Shown: positions 44,663-55,361 of the stretch, one piece after another | Numbering within the stretch: the first letter of the stretch is position 1 | Layout of the letters: every line of letters starts with the position of its first letter | NCBI GenBank assembly: GCA_013289855.1 | Contig: JABCZD010000003.1 | Location: 186,001-250,000, forward strand | Direction of reading: 5' to 3' | DNA from: Acidobacteriota bacterium | Lineage (GTDB): Bacteria; Acidobacteriota; Terriglobia; Acidiferrales; UBA7541 | Length of the DNA: 64,000 nucleotides | Program-made: the position numbers and the translations under genes | Notes under the pieces: model-generated | Databases searched by the model: none | What the model was told of the DNA's origin: nothing | Seen by the model: the letters and a program-made list of their open reading frames with translations, nothing else

Positions 44663-47236
44663 TTACTCCGGAGGCGGTTTGTCCTTCTCCGGATCCTTCT
44701 TCTTGCCCCCGAAGATACCAAAAATCTTCGCTAAAGGGCTCTTTTTCTTTTCGGCGGGCGTGCCTGTTGGGACACCAGACTGGGTGGCGGCTGGACCGCC
44801 TACGTCGCTGGAAGTGATGGGGGTGCCGTCGGCGGTGGTCTGCGGGGCCTTGGGCTGGCCGCCACCGAAGATGTGGGATAGCCAGTTGCCGTTGGTGCTG
44901 GCGGTATTGTGGCCGCCGTGAAGGTCGCAAAACTCGGTGGGCGCAGAACCGGCTACGTAGACTTCCTGGCGCGTGGTGGGGCAGCTGGGGGTGGCGAGCT
45001 GCAGCGATTCGGGATCGATCAGAACGGATTGCACGCCTTCGGGCATGCTGAAATCTTTGACGTCTTTGTAGGCCGGGAGCGCGGTGGCGCGAATCATGAA
45101 ATCGGCCCAGATGGGAGCGTCGGCGGCCCCGCCGGTCAGGCCGAGGTCGCGATTGTCGTCGAAGCCAACCCAGATTACGCAGACGAGGTTGGAGGTGAAT
45201 CCGGCGAACCAGCCGTCACGCGAGGTACCAGTTTTCCCTGCGGCGGGAAGGGTGAAGCCGCGAGCGCGAACGGCGGCGCCGGTGCCGTGGCTGAGGACGT
45301 CCTGCAGGACGCTGTCGACGAGGAAAGCTACGCGGGCATCGAGGACACCACGGGTTTGCGGAGTGTACTGCTCGAGGGTGGTGCCGTCCGAACTGGTGAC
45401 GCGATGGAGAAATTCGGGCTCGGCGCGCGTGCCCATAGTGGCGAAGGCGGTGTATCCGGCGGCGACGTCTACGGGGGTCATTTCGTAGGCGCCGAGTGCT
45501 ACCGCGGGAGTGGGCTGAATATTGGTGCCCAAACCCATCTGGCGGGCGATTTGCACTACGCGGCCGTAACCGATCAGTTCGGCGACTTTCACCGTGGCTA
45601 CGTTAAGGGAATTTGTTAGGGCGTCGCGAACAGTGACGTGGCCCATGAATTTTTCGCCGTAATTGTTGGGCGTATATTCTTTGCCGTCAAATTGGAAGGT
45701 GGTGGGCTCGTCGTCGATGGTGGTGGCGGGGGTGATTACGGGTTGCACGTTGTTTACGGCGTTGGAAAAAGCCGCGGCGTAGACGAAAGGCTTGAAGACG
45801 GAGCCGGGTTGACGGTGCGCCAGGGCGTGATTGAGTTGACTTTGGCCATAGTCGCGGCCGCCGATGACGGCTTTGATTTCGCCGGTGCGCGGATCGAGGG
45901 CGACCAAGGCTACTTGAGCTTGCGGGATGGGCTCGTTGGTGCCCTTCTTGGCTTGCTCTTTTTTCCACTTGTCGTATTTCTTGGCGAGCAATTTGTCGAC
46001 GTTGATCATGCCGGCTTCTACGGCGGCACCGGCGGCGCGTTGCAGTTCTGGGTCAAGCGTGGTGTAGACGCGAAAATTTTCCGTGGTGAGTTCACTTTCG
46101 GAGTATTTGTCCAGCAGGTGATCTTTCACCATGTCCACAAAGTACGGGGCTTCGCTGCCGGAGACGGAGGCGTGCACCAGACGCAAGGGCGCGCGCTTGG
46201 CGTCCTGCACGTCGGCTTCGGTGATGTAATTATTTTCGAGCATCTGCGTCATGACGCGGTCGCGGGCCTGGGCGCCGCGTTCGGGGTGGCGGTCGGCGGA
46301 GGAATAATAATTTGGCGCGCGAATGATGCCGGCGAGGTAGGCGCATTCGCCTAGCGAAAGCTGGCGCATATCCTTGCCGAAATAGGCCACGCTCGCTTCG
46401 GAAAAGCCGCGGAGGCCGAAGCTGCCGCGATTGCCGAGGTAAACTTCGTTGGCGTAAAGCTCAAAAATTTGCTGCTTGTTGAAGCGCTGCTCGAGTTCAA
46501 AAGCCACCATGGCTTCGGCGAGTTTGCGGCGCCAGGTTCGTTCATTTGAAAAGAAAAATGTGCGCGCCACTTGCATGGTGATGGTGCTGGCGCCTTGGTA
46601 GTGCTGGCTGCTGTGGCGAATGTCCGCCCAAGCGGCGCCGAAGATGCGGATAAAATCGAAGCTGCCGTGCTCGAAAAAGCGCTTGTCCTCTGCGGAAAGA
46701 ATGGCGTGCACCAGCGTGGGAGGCAAATCGTCGTAGCGCACGGGACGGCGTTTTTCGCGGGCGCTGTCAAAAAGATTGGTGATCAGTTCCGGCTCAATCT
46801 GCGCTGAAGCGAGCTCCGCGCCGCCGCCCAAGGGACGGATGGAGCGAATGGACTTCCCGCCAAACTGTACGGCCAGGGCGTTGTTGCCCCCGAAATAAGA
46901 AAGTTTGGAGGGGCGAATATCGACGGTGTTTCCCTGCACGGTGAACTGGCCGAGGGCGTTGTCGTCCTGTTCGGGGCGATAGCCGACGCGCGTTAGGTAG
47001 GTGGTGAGGGCTTCGGCGGTTTCGGTTTGGCCTTCGGCGATCAATTCCGGCGCGGAAAAGATCTGCGTGGTGTTTTGTAGTACGTGGCCGGAGAGGCGCG
47101 CGGTAATGGCGCGCGAATATTTCACGTAGTAGTACGTGAAAAGGCCGGCCACGGTGAGCACCATGGCGAGGACGACGGCCAGCAGGGTCAGGCCAACGAT
47201 GGAGGTAAGAAAACCTTTTTGCAGACGAATGCGCAA
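44663..47236 (-). CDS. Bifunctional penicillin-binding protein (PBP1 class)
   Basis: The protein has 857 residues. After an N-terminal membrane helix (GLTLLAVVLAMVLTVAGLFT) comes a UB2H-like region, then the GT51 glycosyltransferase (catalytic Glu in SAEDKRFFEHGSFD; GASTITMQVART) and the transpeptidase with SxxK in PGSVFKPF, SxN in TNSLNVAT and KTGTS. The C-terminus is long, Pro/Thr-rich and ends in a Lys-rich tail with a Cys pair nearby (TPSCPTTRQEV, TEFCDLHGG). It polymerises and crosslinks peptidoglycan. It is the first gene of the leftward envelope block. Confidence 0.94.
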   Translation of the reverse strand: MRIRLQKGFLTSIVGLTLLAVVLAMVLTVAGLFTYYYVKYSRAITARLSGHVLQNTTQIFSAPELIAEGQTETAEALTTYLTRVGYRPEQDDNALGQFTVQGNTVDIRPSKLSYFGGNNALAVQFGGKSIRSIRPLGGGAELASAQIEPELITNLFDSAREKRRPVRYDDLPPTLVHAILSAEDKRFFEHGSFDFIRIFGAAWADIRHSSQHYQGASTITMQVARTFFFSNERTWRRKLAEAMVAFELEQRFNKQQIFELYANEVYLGNRGSFGLRGFSEASVAYFGKDMRQLSLGECAYLAGIIRAPNYYSSADRHPERGAQARDRVMTQMLENNYITEADVQDAKRAPLRLVHASVSGSEAPYFVDMVKDHLLDKYSESELTTENFRVYTTLDPELQRAAGAAVEAGMINVDKLLAKKYDKWKKEQAKKGTNEPIPQAQVALVALDPRTGEIKAVIGGRDYGQSQLNHALAHRQPGSVFKPFVYAAAFSNAVNNVQPVITPATTIDDEPTTFQFDGKEYTPNNYGEKFMGHVTVRDALTNSLNVATVKVAELIGYGRVVQIARQMGLGTNIQPTPAVALGAYEMTPVDVAAGYTAFATMGTRAEPEFLHRVTSSDGTTLEQYTPQTRGVLDARVAFLVDSVLQDVLSHGTGAAVRARGFTLPAAGKTGTSRDGWFAGFTSNLVCVIWVGFDDNRDLGLTGGAADAPIWADFMIRATALPAYKDVKDFSMPEGVQSVLIDPESLQLATPSCPTTRQEVYVAGSAPTEFCDLHGGHNTASTNGNWLSHIFGGGQPKAPQTTADGTPITSSDVGGPAATQSGVPTGTPAEKKKSPLAKIFGIFGGKKKDPEKDKPPPE

Positions 47237-47487
47237 ACGGCGGCTCCCTCAGCGTAGATTGCTATTCTCTCGCAACAGTTTCCAGTTACAAATGCCAGCC
47301 AACGCAAGATTGCAGTCAAAAAAATTGGCGCGAACCGAGAATCCCGCCACAAGGTCTGGGCAACAAGGTCTCGCCCCACAAGTTCTGACCAACGGGGGCG
47401 CATGCAAAATAAAGGCGCATTCAATAGGATGCAGAAAGAGGGTACCGAGTGTGCTCGGACGGGCACCCGATATGCGCGCCGCTGCTG

Positions 47488-47964
47488 CTAGAAAACAGAT
47501 TTGTTCTCGCTGCTCGGCGAAAAGTGCATTTCCGTCTGGTAGACGAGCAGGTCCACGGGTACGCGATAGTCGACGTTGATGGTGACCAGACTATTTGAAC
47601 TGGTCACCTTGATATCTTCTTTGGTGGCGGGAATATCCAGGTCTTGAATCACTTTGAAGATGGCGTCGCGAACTTGTTCTTCGTTTTGGCGATTAACCAC
47701 GGAATAGCGCGCCACTTCTTGCATCTTGTCCGCCAGCTGATATTCCGCAACGTATGCGGGAACGGTCTTGAATCCCACAAAAATGAAGGAAACGAAGACG
47801 ATCAGAAACAAGATGACTTTAAATTTGCCTTCGCCACGCTCGTTGCGCGAGATGGCCCTGCGGGCGGGCGCTTGGCGGAGCGGCAATGCCTCTAGCGCAG
47901 GACGCGATCGTTGTTGGCCCGCCAGGCGCGCGCGTTGCTGTTCAAATGACCCGTCAAGAGGCAA
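47488..47964 (-). CDS. Small membrane protein with periplasmic domain
   Basis: The protein has 158 residues. A basic N-terminus is followed by a membrane helix (KVILFLIVFVSFIFVGFKTV) and a domain of about 90 residues (QNEEQVRDAIFKVIQDLDIP, then SLVTINVDYRVPVDLLVYQT). The pattern resembles the DUF4845 family of pilin-like membrane proteins, but this is not certain. The start is TTG at 47964 with GGAGA upstream. It sits between proS and the PBP gene on the same strand, separated from the PBP gene by 250 bases without obvious features. Confidence 0.65.
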   Translation of the reverse strand: MPLDGSFEQQRARLAGQQRSRPALEALPLRQAPARRAISRNERGEGKFKVILFLIVFVSFIFVGFKTVPAYVAEYQLADKMQEVARYSVVNRQNEEQVRDAIFKVIQDLDIPATKEDIKVTSSNSLVTINVDYRVPVDLLVYQTEMHFSPSSENKSVF

Positions 47965-48118
47965 GGGCGTTCTCCAAATCGTGTAAAAGCAAAGAGATCT
48001 TTAGACAATTTACGTTAGCATTCGCGCGAATAACTGTCGATAAGGATGCGCGAAGCGTGTGGCGTTAATGCAACCTTAGTGAGGCGCAGAAAAAGCGCCA
48101 GACACGCCACGGAAACGG

Positions 48119-49570
<1,452 letters not shown>

Positions 49571-49784
49571 TCATTCCCCTGCGCAAAAAATTGTCGCTGC
49601 GCGAACACAAAAGCGTAACGGACGCGTCGAGGCAAGTCAATTGTCCTGCAAAATTGTGGAGGGTCCTTGGAGCTACGGAAGCCCGACGCCGGAGCGCCAT
49701 CTCAGACTTGCGCGCATTGTCACCAAACCAAAACTCTCTCCGGAGTCATTGCTCGTTCGGACCAAGGCGGAGTAAAGTTAGGTT

Positions 49785-50060
49785 GTGACTTTTGAATGGG
49801 ATCCGCGAAAGGCCCGGCAAAATCGCCGCAAGCATCGGGTTTCGTTCCAGGAAGCAATCACTGTCTTTGGGGATCCGTTCGCGGCAACGTATCCTGACCC
49901 GGATCACTCCGAAATGGAGCATCGTTTCATCACGGTCGGAATGTCGAACGCTAATCGAGTCCTGCTCGTGGTCCATGCCGACGGCAGGGAGAACATTCGG
50001 ATCGTCACCGCCCGGCGAGCAACGCCGCGCGAACGAGAAAATTATGAAGAAGAAAACTGA
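49785..50060 (+). CDS. brnT: BrnT-family toxin
   Basis: The protein has 91 residues. It shows the BrnT pattern: FEWDPRKARQNRRKHRVSFQ, then FGDP, MEHRFITVGMSNANRVLLVV and RIVTARRATPRERENYEEEN. BrnT is a RelE-fold ribonuclease toxin. The start is GTG at 49785. The downstream brnA gene overlaps by 17 bases, the standard order for this pair. Confidence 0.92.
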   Translation: MTFEWDPRKARQNRRKHRVSFQEAITVFGDPFAATYPDPDHSEMEHRFITVGMSNANRVLLVVHADGRENIRIVTARRATPRERENYEEEN

Positions 50061-50295
50061 AAGACGAGCAGGACGCGACGAAGCACGTCGTGAATATGAC
50101 CTTTCCAAGTTGCGAGGCGGCGTCCGCGGCAAATACCTCGCGCGCTACCGCGAAGCAACAAATTTCGTAGGCTTAGCGCCCGATGTGGCCGAGTATTTCC
50201 CCGACGAACGATCCGTCAACGCCGCGCTGCGCGCGCTAATCGCCACAGAGAAAGAGGGCGTCTCAGCGAAGAAACCCGCTCGCCCCTCGCACTAA
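50044..50295 (+). CDS. brnA: BrnA-family antitoxin
   Basis: The protein has 83 residues. It carries the conserved BrnA-like core: DLSKLRGGVRGKYLARYREA, then FVGLAPDVAEYFPDERSVNA. The ribbon-helix-helix region near the C-terminus (SVNAALRALIATEK) should bind the operator. It overlaps brnT, so they are translated together. It would neutralise BrnT and repress the pair. Confidence 0.88.
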   Translation: MKKKTERRAGRDEARREYDLSKLRGGVRGKYLARYREATNFVGLAPDVAEYFPDERSVNAALRALIATEKEGVSAKKPARPSH

Positions 50296-50369
50296 CTCCC
50301 CGATCTACTTCGCTACGAGCTCACCGAGTGGAAGCCAATCGCGTTAGCTAGGCTAGGCGACGGCCTGCT

Positions 50370-50819
50370 TTAGTGGCTGAACAGCGTCGATTGGCTGGCG
50401 ACACACTGCCAGGTGCGATTCTGGTTGATCCAGGTGTCTGTGAATCGGCCGCGGCGGAGATAGGGTTTGCCCTTCAGCTTGCCTTTTTCGCGATAGATAC
50501 CGGTGACCACGGCAGCTCCCGTATACATGTGCACGGTCATGCTCTCATTGGTGATTTGATCGGGTTCGAGGGACTCCGCTTTGACGCTGGCCAGGAACTG
50601 TGTCTTGTCCATCATGGACCCGTCGTAATCCACGTATACGAGCGTGGCCGCGAGCAGTTGGTCCAGCGCCGCGGCGTCTTTGTTTTGTTCCGCGTGGTTC
50701 CAAGCGGTCTCCAGGGCAAGGATCCGGCCCTCGTCGTCGCCCTGCGAGGGCGCAGTTTGATCGGACTGCAGGAAAAAGGTGCTGGAAAGCAGAAGAGCGA
50801 GGGAGATTAGCGCTTTCAC
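50370..50819 (-). CDS. Secreted NTF2-like protein (DUF4440)
   Basis: The protein has 149 residues. A signal peptide (ALISLALLLSSTFFLQ) follows a GTG start with GGAGG about nine bases upstream. The mature part is an NTF2-like cone fold of the DUF4440 type (ILALETAWNHAEQNKDAAAL, then LAATLVYVDYDGSMMDKTQF, and GRFTDTWINQNRTWQCVASQ). Family members range from scaffold to ketosteroid-isomerase-like enzymes; the role here is unknown. It is divergent from the alcohol dehydrogenase gene. Confidence 0.82.
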   Translation of the reverse strand: MKALISLALLLSSTFFLQSDQTAPSQGDDEGRILALETAWNHAEQNKDAAALDQLLAATLVYVDYDGSMMDKTQFLASVKAESLEPDQITNESMTVHMYTGAAVVTGIYREKGKLKGKPYLRRGRFTDTWINQNRTWQCVASQSTLFSH

Positions 50820-51008
50820 GGCGGTCGATCCTCCTAGCAAAGTAAGTTCGTCGGACGAAACGCAAGGCGGCGTCCTTCGCCGCCGTTCGCCGCCCAAGGT
50901 CACCATGCCTCCCAAAACTATACGCCGAAAGAATACCGAGCTGTGCGCTAGCGCACAGACACGCCAACGCGATCGGTCTAGGATGAAACACGAATCGAGG
51001 AAACTTCC

Positions 51009-52112
51009 ATGACCATGCAATCAACGCTAACGCAAACCGCACCGCTACAAGCCAACAACAAAAAATCATTCAAGCCACACAAAATGCACGCCGCGGTTGT
51101 CGAGCAATTCGGGAAACCCCTGACGCTGCAAGAACGCGACGTTCCTACGCCTGGCCCGGGTCAAATCCTGGTGAAAACCGAAGCCTGCGGCGTTTGCCAC
51201 ACCGATCTCCACGCCGCGAATGGCGACTGGCCGGTAAAGCCCACGCTACCGTTTATCCCCGGACACGAGGCTATCGGCCGAGTCGTCGGCATCGGCGCTG
51301 GCGTGACGATTGTTAAGGAGGGCGACCGCGTCGGCGTGCCGTGGCTCTATTCTGCGTGCGGCCATTGCGAATACTGCTTAAGCGCTTGGGAAACGGTCTG
51401 CCCAGAGGCGCAGTTCGGCGGCTACACCAAAAACGGCGGGTTCGCCGAGTACCTCCTGGCGGATCCAAACTACGTCGCGCACATTCCCGCCGGCCTGACG
51501 CCACAGGAAGCCGCGCCGCTCGTCTGCGCGGGCATCACGACTTACAAAGGCATCAAAGAAACGAAAGCGAAGCCCGGGCAGTGGCTCGCGATTTCTGGCG
51601 TTGGCGGACTTGGCCATCTTGCGGTGCAATACGCCAAAGCCATGGGACTGCTAGTCTGCGGCATCGACATCGATGACGGCAAATTGGCACACGCCAAGCG
51701 CCTGGGCGCCGATCTCATCTTTAATGCCAAAGCCGGCGACCCGGCCGCCTCCCTAAAAAAGGAAACCGGCGGCGGCGCTCATGGCGTCTTGATTACCGCG
51801 CCCTCGCTCATCGCCTTTAAGCAAGGCGTCGGCATGACCCGCAAGCTGGGCACGTGCGTCCTGGTCGGTCTGCCGCCGGGCGAATTCCCCGTTCCGCTTT
51901 TCGACGTGGTAGCCAATTGCATCACGGTCCGCGGCTCGTTCGTGGGCACGCGCGAGGACATGGCTGAGGCTCTGGCCTTCGCGGCCGCAGGCAAGGTCAA
52001 AGCGGATATCGAGCTTCAGCCCTTGTCCGCGATCAACCAAGTCTTCGACCGTCTCGCCCACGGCGATGTACCGTCGCGCGTGGTACTCGATTTTTCTCAG
52101 CGCGGTAATTAA
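51009..52112 (+). CDS. adhP: Zinc-dependent alcohol dehydrogenase
   Basis: The protein has 367 residues. Catalytic zinc ligands are in EACGVCHTDLHAANGDW and GHEAIGRVV; the structural zinc cysteines are in SACGHCEYCLSAWETVC. A Rossmann motif (ISGVGGLGHLAVQYAKAMGL) binds NAD(P). It oxidises primary alcohols to aldehydes or the reverse. The first 25 residues are a low-complexity extension rich in Gln, Thr and Ser before MHAAVVEQFG, where the usual family start would fall. The ATG is preceded by GAGGAAA. Confidence 0.93.
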   Translation: MTMQSTLTQTAPLQANNKKSFKPHKMHAAVVEQFGKPLTLQERDVPTPGPGQILVKTEACGVCHTDLHAANGDWPVKPTLPFIPGHEAIGRVVGIGAGVTIVKEGDRVGVPWLYSACGHCEYCLSAWETVCPEAQFGGYTKNGGFAEYLLADPNYVAHIPAGLTPQEAAPLVCAGITTYKGIKETKAKPGQWLAISGVGGLGHLAVQYAKAMGLLVCGIDIDDGKLAHAKRLGADLIFNAKAGDPAASLKKETGGGAHGVLITAPSLIAFKQGVGMTRKLGTCVLVGLPPGEFPVPLFDVVANCITVRGSFVGTREDMAEALAFAAAGKVKADIELQPLSAINQVFDRLAHGDVPSRVVLDFSQRGN

Positions 52113-52129
52113 GCCGCGACTAGCGCGGC
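52113..52129. terminator. Weak hairpin between convergent adhP and vapC-like genes
   Basis: A stem GCCGCG and CGCGGC with loop ACTAG begins at the adhP stop. There is no clear T-run on either side, so termination strength is uncertain. Confidence 0.4.
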
Positions 52130-52147
52130 ACTTTGCGCCGCCGCACC

Positions 52148-52564
52148 TCAAGCCGCGAAAATCTCAACCCCCGCCACACGGCAGGCTTTTTGCAATCTGC
52201 CGTCGAACGTAGCCAGCGGCGCGCCCTGTCGCACGGCCAAATCCAAATACGCCGCGTCATACGCGGAAAGATTGTGTGCATGTGCTAGCGGGAGAACAGT
52301 CCTTACCGCATCGGAAACCGATTGCGATTGCTCGGTTATGTTCAACTCGGCGAGCAATTCCAAAAACCGCTGCACCTGATGCGGTTTGAGTCGTCCGCGC
52401 CGTTCCGCCACTAGCACGGTATTCGCAATCTCCAGCGACCAGATCGCCGGAACCATCAAGGTCTGCCCACGAAGCGCAAACAGAATGCCGTCGGAGACCG
52501 CATTGGCTTCGTCAGGAAAGCACCAAGCCAAGGCGGTCGAGGCATCCACGACGACCGCGGTCAA
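52148..52564 (-). CDS. vapC: PIN-domain ribonuclease toxin (VapC family)
   Basis: The protein has 138 residues. The PIN-domain acidic residues are seen in VVVDASTALAWCFPDEA (Asp), LEIANTVLVAERRGR (Glu), and SAYDAAYLDLAVRQGAPLAT plus TFDGRLQKA (Asp residues). It is a metal-dependent RNase neutralised by the upstream antitoxin, with which it overlaps by four bases (ATGA). The four acidic positions are intact, so it should be active. Confidence 0.92.
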   Translation of the reverse strand: MTAVVVDASTALAWCFPDEANAVSDGILFALRGQTLMVPAIWSLEIANTVLVAERRGRLKPHQVQRFLELLAELNITEQSQSVSDAVRTVLPLAHAHNLSAYDAAYLDLAVRQGAPLATFDGRLQKACRVAGVEIFAA

Positions 52565-52809
52565 TATCGGCGTCCTTCATTGATCATGTCGCGAATGCTC
52601 ATGGTGGGGTCAGGCTTGATGCTTTTGCGAAGTTCCCGAAAGCCCTCAACAATTTCATCGTGCGTCATCTTGCGCTTCGTTTCTGTGATCGGGACAAGCA
52701 TCGCGGTCGGAACGCCGTGGCGGGTAATGGTGATTTTCTCGCCTTGCTCCACGCGATCCAATAGTTCGGATAAATGCGTCTTGGCTTCAAAAGCTCCCAC
52801 CGATTCCAT
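52561..52809 (-). CDS. Phd/YefM-type antitoxin
   Basis: The protein has 82 residues. It has the Phd/YefM core: GAFEAKTHLSELLDRVEQGE, then ITITRHGVPTAMLVPI, followed by a C-terminal toxin-binding tail. It precedes and overlaps the PIN toxin gene. It should repress the common promoter upstream of 52809. Confidence 0.9.
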   Translation of the reverse strand: MESVGAFEAKTHLSELLDRVEQGEKITITRHGVPTAMLVPITETKRKMTHDEIVEGFRELRKSIKPDPTMSIRDMINEGRRY

Positions 52810-52938
52810 TCTATCTCCAATACAACTAGTTTAGACTAGTTTGAATGATATCATGCCCCGCTCCGACACGCTAGTACGCATGGAACGGACGCGGCATACC
52901 CAAATCGCGCTGACGTTTGTCGCGTGTCTCGGGGAAAT

Positions 52939-53082
52939 TTAGAACCAATCCGAGCGGTAGGCGATCCACCAGGCCAGCATTCCGGCGGGGATGGTTGCGC
53001 CGAGGGCCCACCAAAACGGCAATGCAAGGTCGGCGATCAAACCGAGGGCGGTGAAGCTCATCCAGAAAACTTTCCGCTGCAT
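52939..53082 (-). CDS. Small hydrophobic protein, 47 residues
   Basis: ATG at 53082 opens a 47-codon frame closing at TAA 52939. It is rich in Trp and Phe and has one or two membrane segments (SFTALGLIADLALPFWWALG, then ATIPAGMLAWWIAYR). Its codon use fits the host better than the competing longer frame in this region. The upstream region is short. No known family was recognised. Membrane location is inferred. Confidence 0.55.
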   Translation of the reverse strand: MQRKVFWMSFTALGLIADLALPFWWALGATIPAGMLAWWIAYRSDWF

Positions 53083-53401
53083 GGCGCAATTGTAGCGGAA
53101 TAGGTGTGACGACGGCAGCGGCGTGCGCAGGCGATTTTCGAGAAAGCCAACGCCGCCAGCTGGACGCAGACCTTCAACGAATGCTGCGCTCCAGCCTGCG
53201 CGAGGCTAGCGCGACGTACTGCTCATCCGGACAGCATCCCCTACAATGCTCGGCCAGTGACCTTTTTCCGTACCTCGGGGCAGTTTCGCGAGGCATTGCC
53301 CAGCACTAGATTGTTGCCCTACGTCAGAAATGGAATGCGCAGTTTCTCGCGATTTTTCTGCGCGCTGGTGTATTTGATGACGTGCCGTGGAGGTTCTCTT
53401 C
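53083..53401. other. Intergenic region, about 320 bases, no gene recognised
   Basis: This region lies between the divergent small membrane protein and a secreted protein gene. Open frames here are Ser/Arg-rich and not convincing. The downstream gene has its own GGAGG site at 53390. No hairpin or repeat was found. Confidence 0.35.
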
Positions 53402-53986
53402 ATGAATCGAGTTTCAATCACCGCAGCGATACACAATCCTGCCGTTCTGCCTGGAACTTATGGACGAGCCTCGTTGCTCCTTTGCGTGAGCGCGTGCCTG
53501 GTGGGGATGCTACTTTTGAGCATGCCGCAAGTCGCGCGCGCCAACAAAAAATCTTCCGCGCTCCCTGAGGCGGTGTTCGCGGCCAAAACCATCTACATCG
53601 ACAACCAGACCAACGCGGCCGAACTGCACAATGACGCGTACATGGGACTCGCCAAGTGGGGACACTTTGAGCTGGTGGACAGCGCGCAGAAAGCCGACTT
53701 GGTATTGCGCCTGACCGGCACCAGCTTTGCCCAAACCATTCCCAGCGACACGCCGCCGGATATGAGCGTGAAGACAGGAAGCACGCACGCCGGCGGCGAC
53801 GCGGTATTGCCAAACGGCGATGCAGCCGCGCCCGATGGGTTCACGCGCCTCACGCTGGTGGACCCGAAGTCCGGCGCGGCTTTGTGGTCCGATCTCAGCA
53901 AAACCAATCGTCCAGAAGCGGCGGCGCGGATTGTGGACGTCCTGCGCGAGGCCTTCGAGCAAGGTCTGAAAGCGCGCGGGAAATAG
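53402..53986 (+). CDS. Secreted hypothetical protein
   Basis: The protein has 194 residues. The N-terminus carries a membrane/signal segment (LLLCVSACLVGMLLLSMPQV). The mature part has a stretch KTIYIDNQTNAAELHNDAYM and LVDSAQKADLVLRLTG, resembling the alpha/beta domains of secreted LptE/DUF4136-like proteins, and ends RIVDVLREAFEQGLKARG. The family cannot be named with confidence. The ATG has GGAGG upstream. It is alone in its orientation. Confidence 0.65.
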   Translation: MNRVSITAAIHNPAVLPGTYGRASLLLCVSACLVGMLLLSMPQVARANKKSSALPEAVFAAKTIYIDNQTNAAELHNDAYMGLAKWGHFELVDSAQKADLVLRLTGTSFAQTIPSDTPPDMSVKTGSTHAGGDAVLPNGDAAAPDGFTRLTLVDPKSGAALWSDLSKTNRPEAAARIVDVLREAFEQGLKARGK

Positions 53987-54088
53987 CGCCGGCTAGCCGC
54001 CGCATTCCATCTGTCGTCACGCCGCGATAGGTGCAATTTTGGCGGTGTGGAAATAAGCGGTAACGTGGGCGGGAGGGTCCGTGTGCAC

Positions 54089-54607
54089 CTAGGCTCCACT
54101 GCGGTTGCGGCGCAGTTCATAAATCAGATACACCACGACGGCAATGTTGATCACCAGGAACGCCACCTTCGGTACCGAGTAGTGCTTCACAATTTCATAC
54201 ACTTCAATCGGGATCAGCGAGCTGGTGGAAACAATCGTGACGTATTCCGCCCAGCGCTGGCGCAGCGCGAGTCCCGTGCCCTCGATCAGGAACAACGCCG
54301 CGTAGAAAAACGTCCCCGCGCGAAGCTGTTTCAGTTTGCGCGGATCCACGTCGGCGATTTTCTCGAGTAGCCGGTGAATGTAGTAATTGTGCGGATCGAT
54401 GCGCAGCAGGTCCAGCCAATGCTCTACGTTCGCCGAGAGGTCTTGACTGAGCAAGTGGCGCGCACCCAATCCCAGGGCCAGCAACGCGAAGCCCTTGAAC
54501 AGTTTGAACGCGGCAATCAGCAACAGCCCGCGTGAATGCGCGTGGCGTTCGCTGCCCCCTTCTGATGCGCTCTTCGATTTTCGCGCTTTGCGGGATCCGG
54601 CGGCCAT
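54089..54607 (-). CDS. DUF2127-type membrane protein
   Basis: The protein has 172 residues. A basic N-terminus (SRKARKSKSASEGGSERHAH) is followed by four membrane segments: LLLIAAFKLFKGFALLALG, then LRAGTFFYAALFLIEGTGLA, YVTIVSTSSLIPIEVYEIVK, and VAFLVINIAVVVYLIYELRR. This layout and the HRLLEKIADVDPRKLKQL loop match DUF2127. The function is not known. The start at 54607 was chosen over a longer frame because it begins before the first membrane segment and the rest overlaps the divergent HhH gene. Confidence 0.8.
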   Translation of the reverse strand: MAAGSRKARKSKSASEGGSERHAHSRGLLLIAAFKLFKGFALLALGLGARHLLSQDLSANVEHWLDLLRIDPHNYYIHRLLEKIADVDPRKLKQLRAGTFFYAALFLIEGTGLALRQRWAEYVTIVSTSSLIPIEVYEIVKHYSVPKVAFLVINIAVVVYLIYELRRNRSGA

Positions 54608-54684
54608 GCGAACTCTACGTTTTCTCCTGGAAAAGCTCACCTCTAATGTGCCGTCCCGCGCATCGAAAGTACAGGAGATAAGCC

Positions 54685-55167
54685 ATGACATTCGATGTGC
54701 ATTCGCGATGGAGTAACCTGGCCCGGTTGACGTGTGTAACGACGGCGGTCTTTGCATCGCTCCTGATCGCTGGCTGCGGCTATTTTCAACTCGGCGGAAG
54801 CGACGCCGCGGCGCAAAAAGCCCGCGACGAGAAAACGCGTGAAGAAGTGGCAAAGGCCACCGAAAACGCCAAGCCCGCGCTGCAAGAAGCCGGCAGGAAA
54901 GTTGGCGAAGCAGCGAAGACCGCGGCGGAAGATGCCAAGGCCGCTGCCGAAGGCGTGAAAGAAGGCTGGGATCGCGGCAGCCATCCTGCCGTGAATATAA
55001 ATTCCGCCAGTGAAACCGACCTGGTAGCGCTTCCGGGAATAACGCCCCGCGACGCGCGTAGAATCATCGCCAACCGCCCGTATGCCGATAAACACGACCT
55101 GGTCAGCAAAAGCGTCTTGACCGAGGATCAATACCAAAACATACGCGGCGGCGTCGCAGCCAAGTAG
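54685..55167 (+). CDS. Lipoprotein with helix-hairpin-helix domain
   Basis: The protein has 160 residues. The N-terminus has a lipobox (SLLIAGCGYF) so it is probably lipid-anchored. A helical Ala/Lys/Glu-rich segment (EVAKATENAKPALQEAGRKV and neighbours) is followed by a ComEA-type HhH domain (VNINSASETDLVALPGITPR, then ADKHDLVSKSVLT). The last part usually binds DNA in competence proteins. Whether DNA or another ligand is bound is open. The ATG is at 54685; its Shine-Dalgarno is AGGAGA. Confidence 0.85.
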   Translation: MTFDVHSRWSNLARLTCVTTAVFASLLIAGCGYFQLGGSDAAAQKARDEKTREEVAKATENAKPALQEAGRKVGEAAKTAAEDAKAAAEGVKEGWDRGSHPAVNINSASETDLVALPGITPRDARRIIANRPYADKHDLVSKSVLTEDQYQNIRGGVAAK

Positions 55168-55361
55168 CATTCCCTTTTCTGCCTATCTCAGCGCACTCGG
55201 CTCTCTGCGTTATCTCTATGCTTGGCCACGCCATGACGCAACGCTGAGACGCAGAAACGTTGCAATGTTTGCGATTGCTGGTGCTTTAAGGCAGGGTCCG
55301 CTAAAATTGCGTGAGCAACGCCAGCGCGCCATTCGCAGCGGACAATGACTCGGAGCGGACG

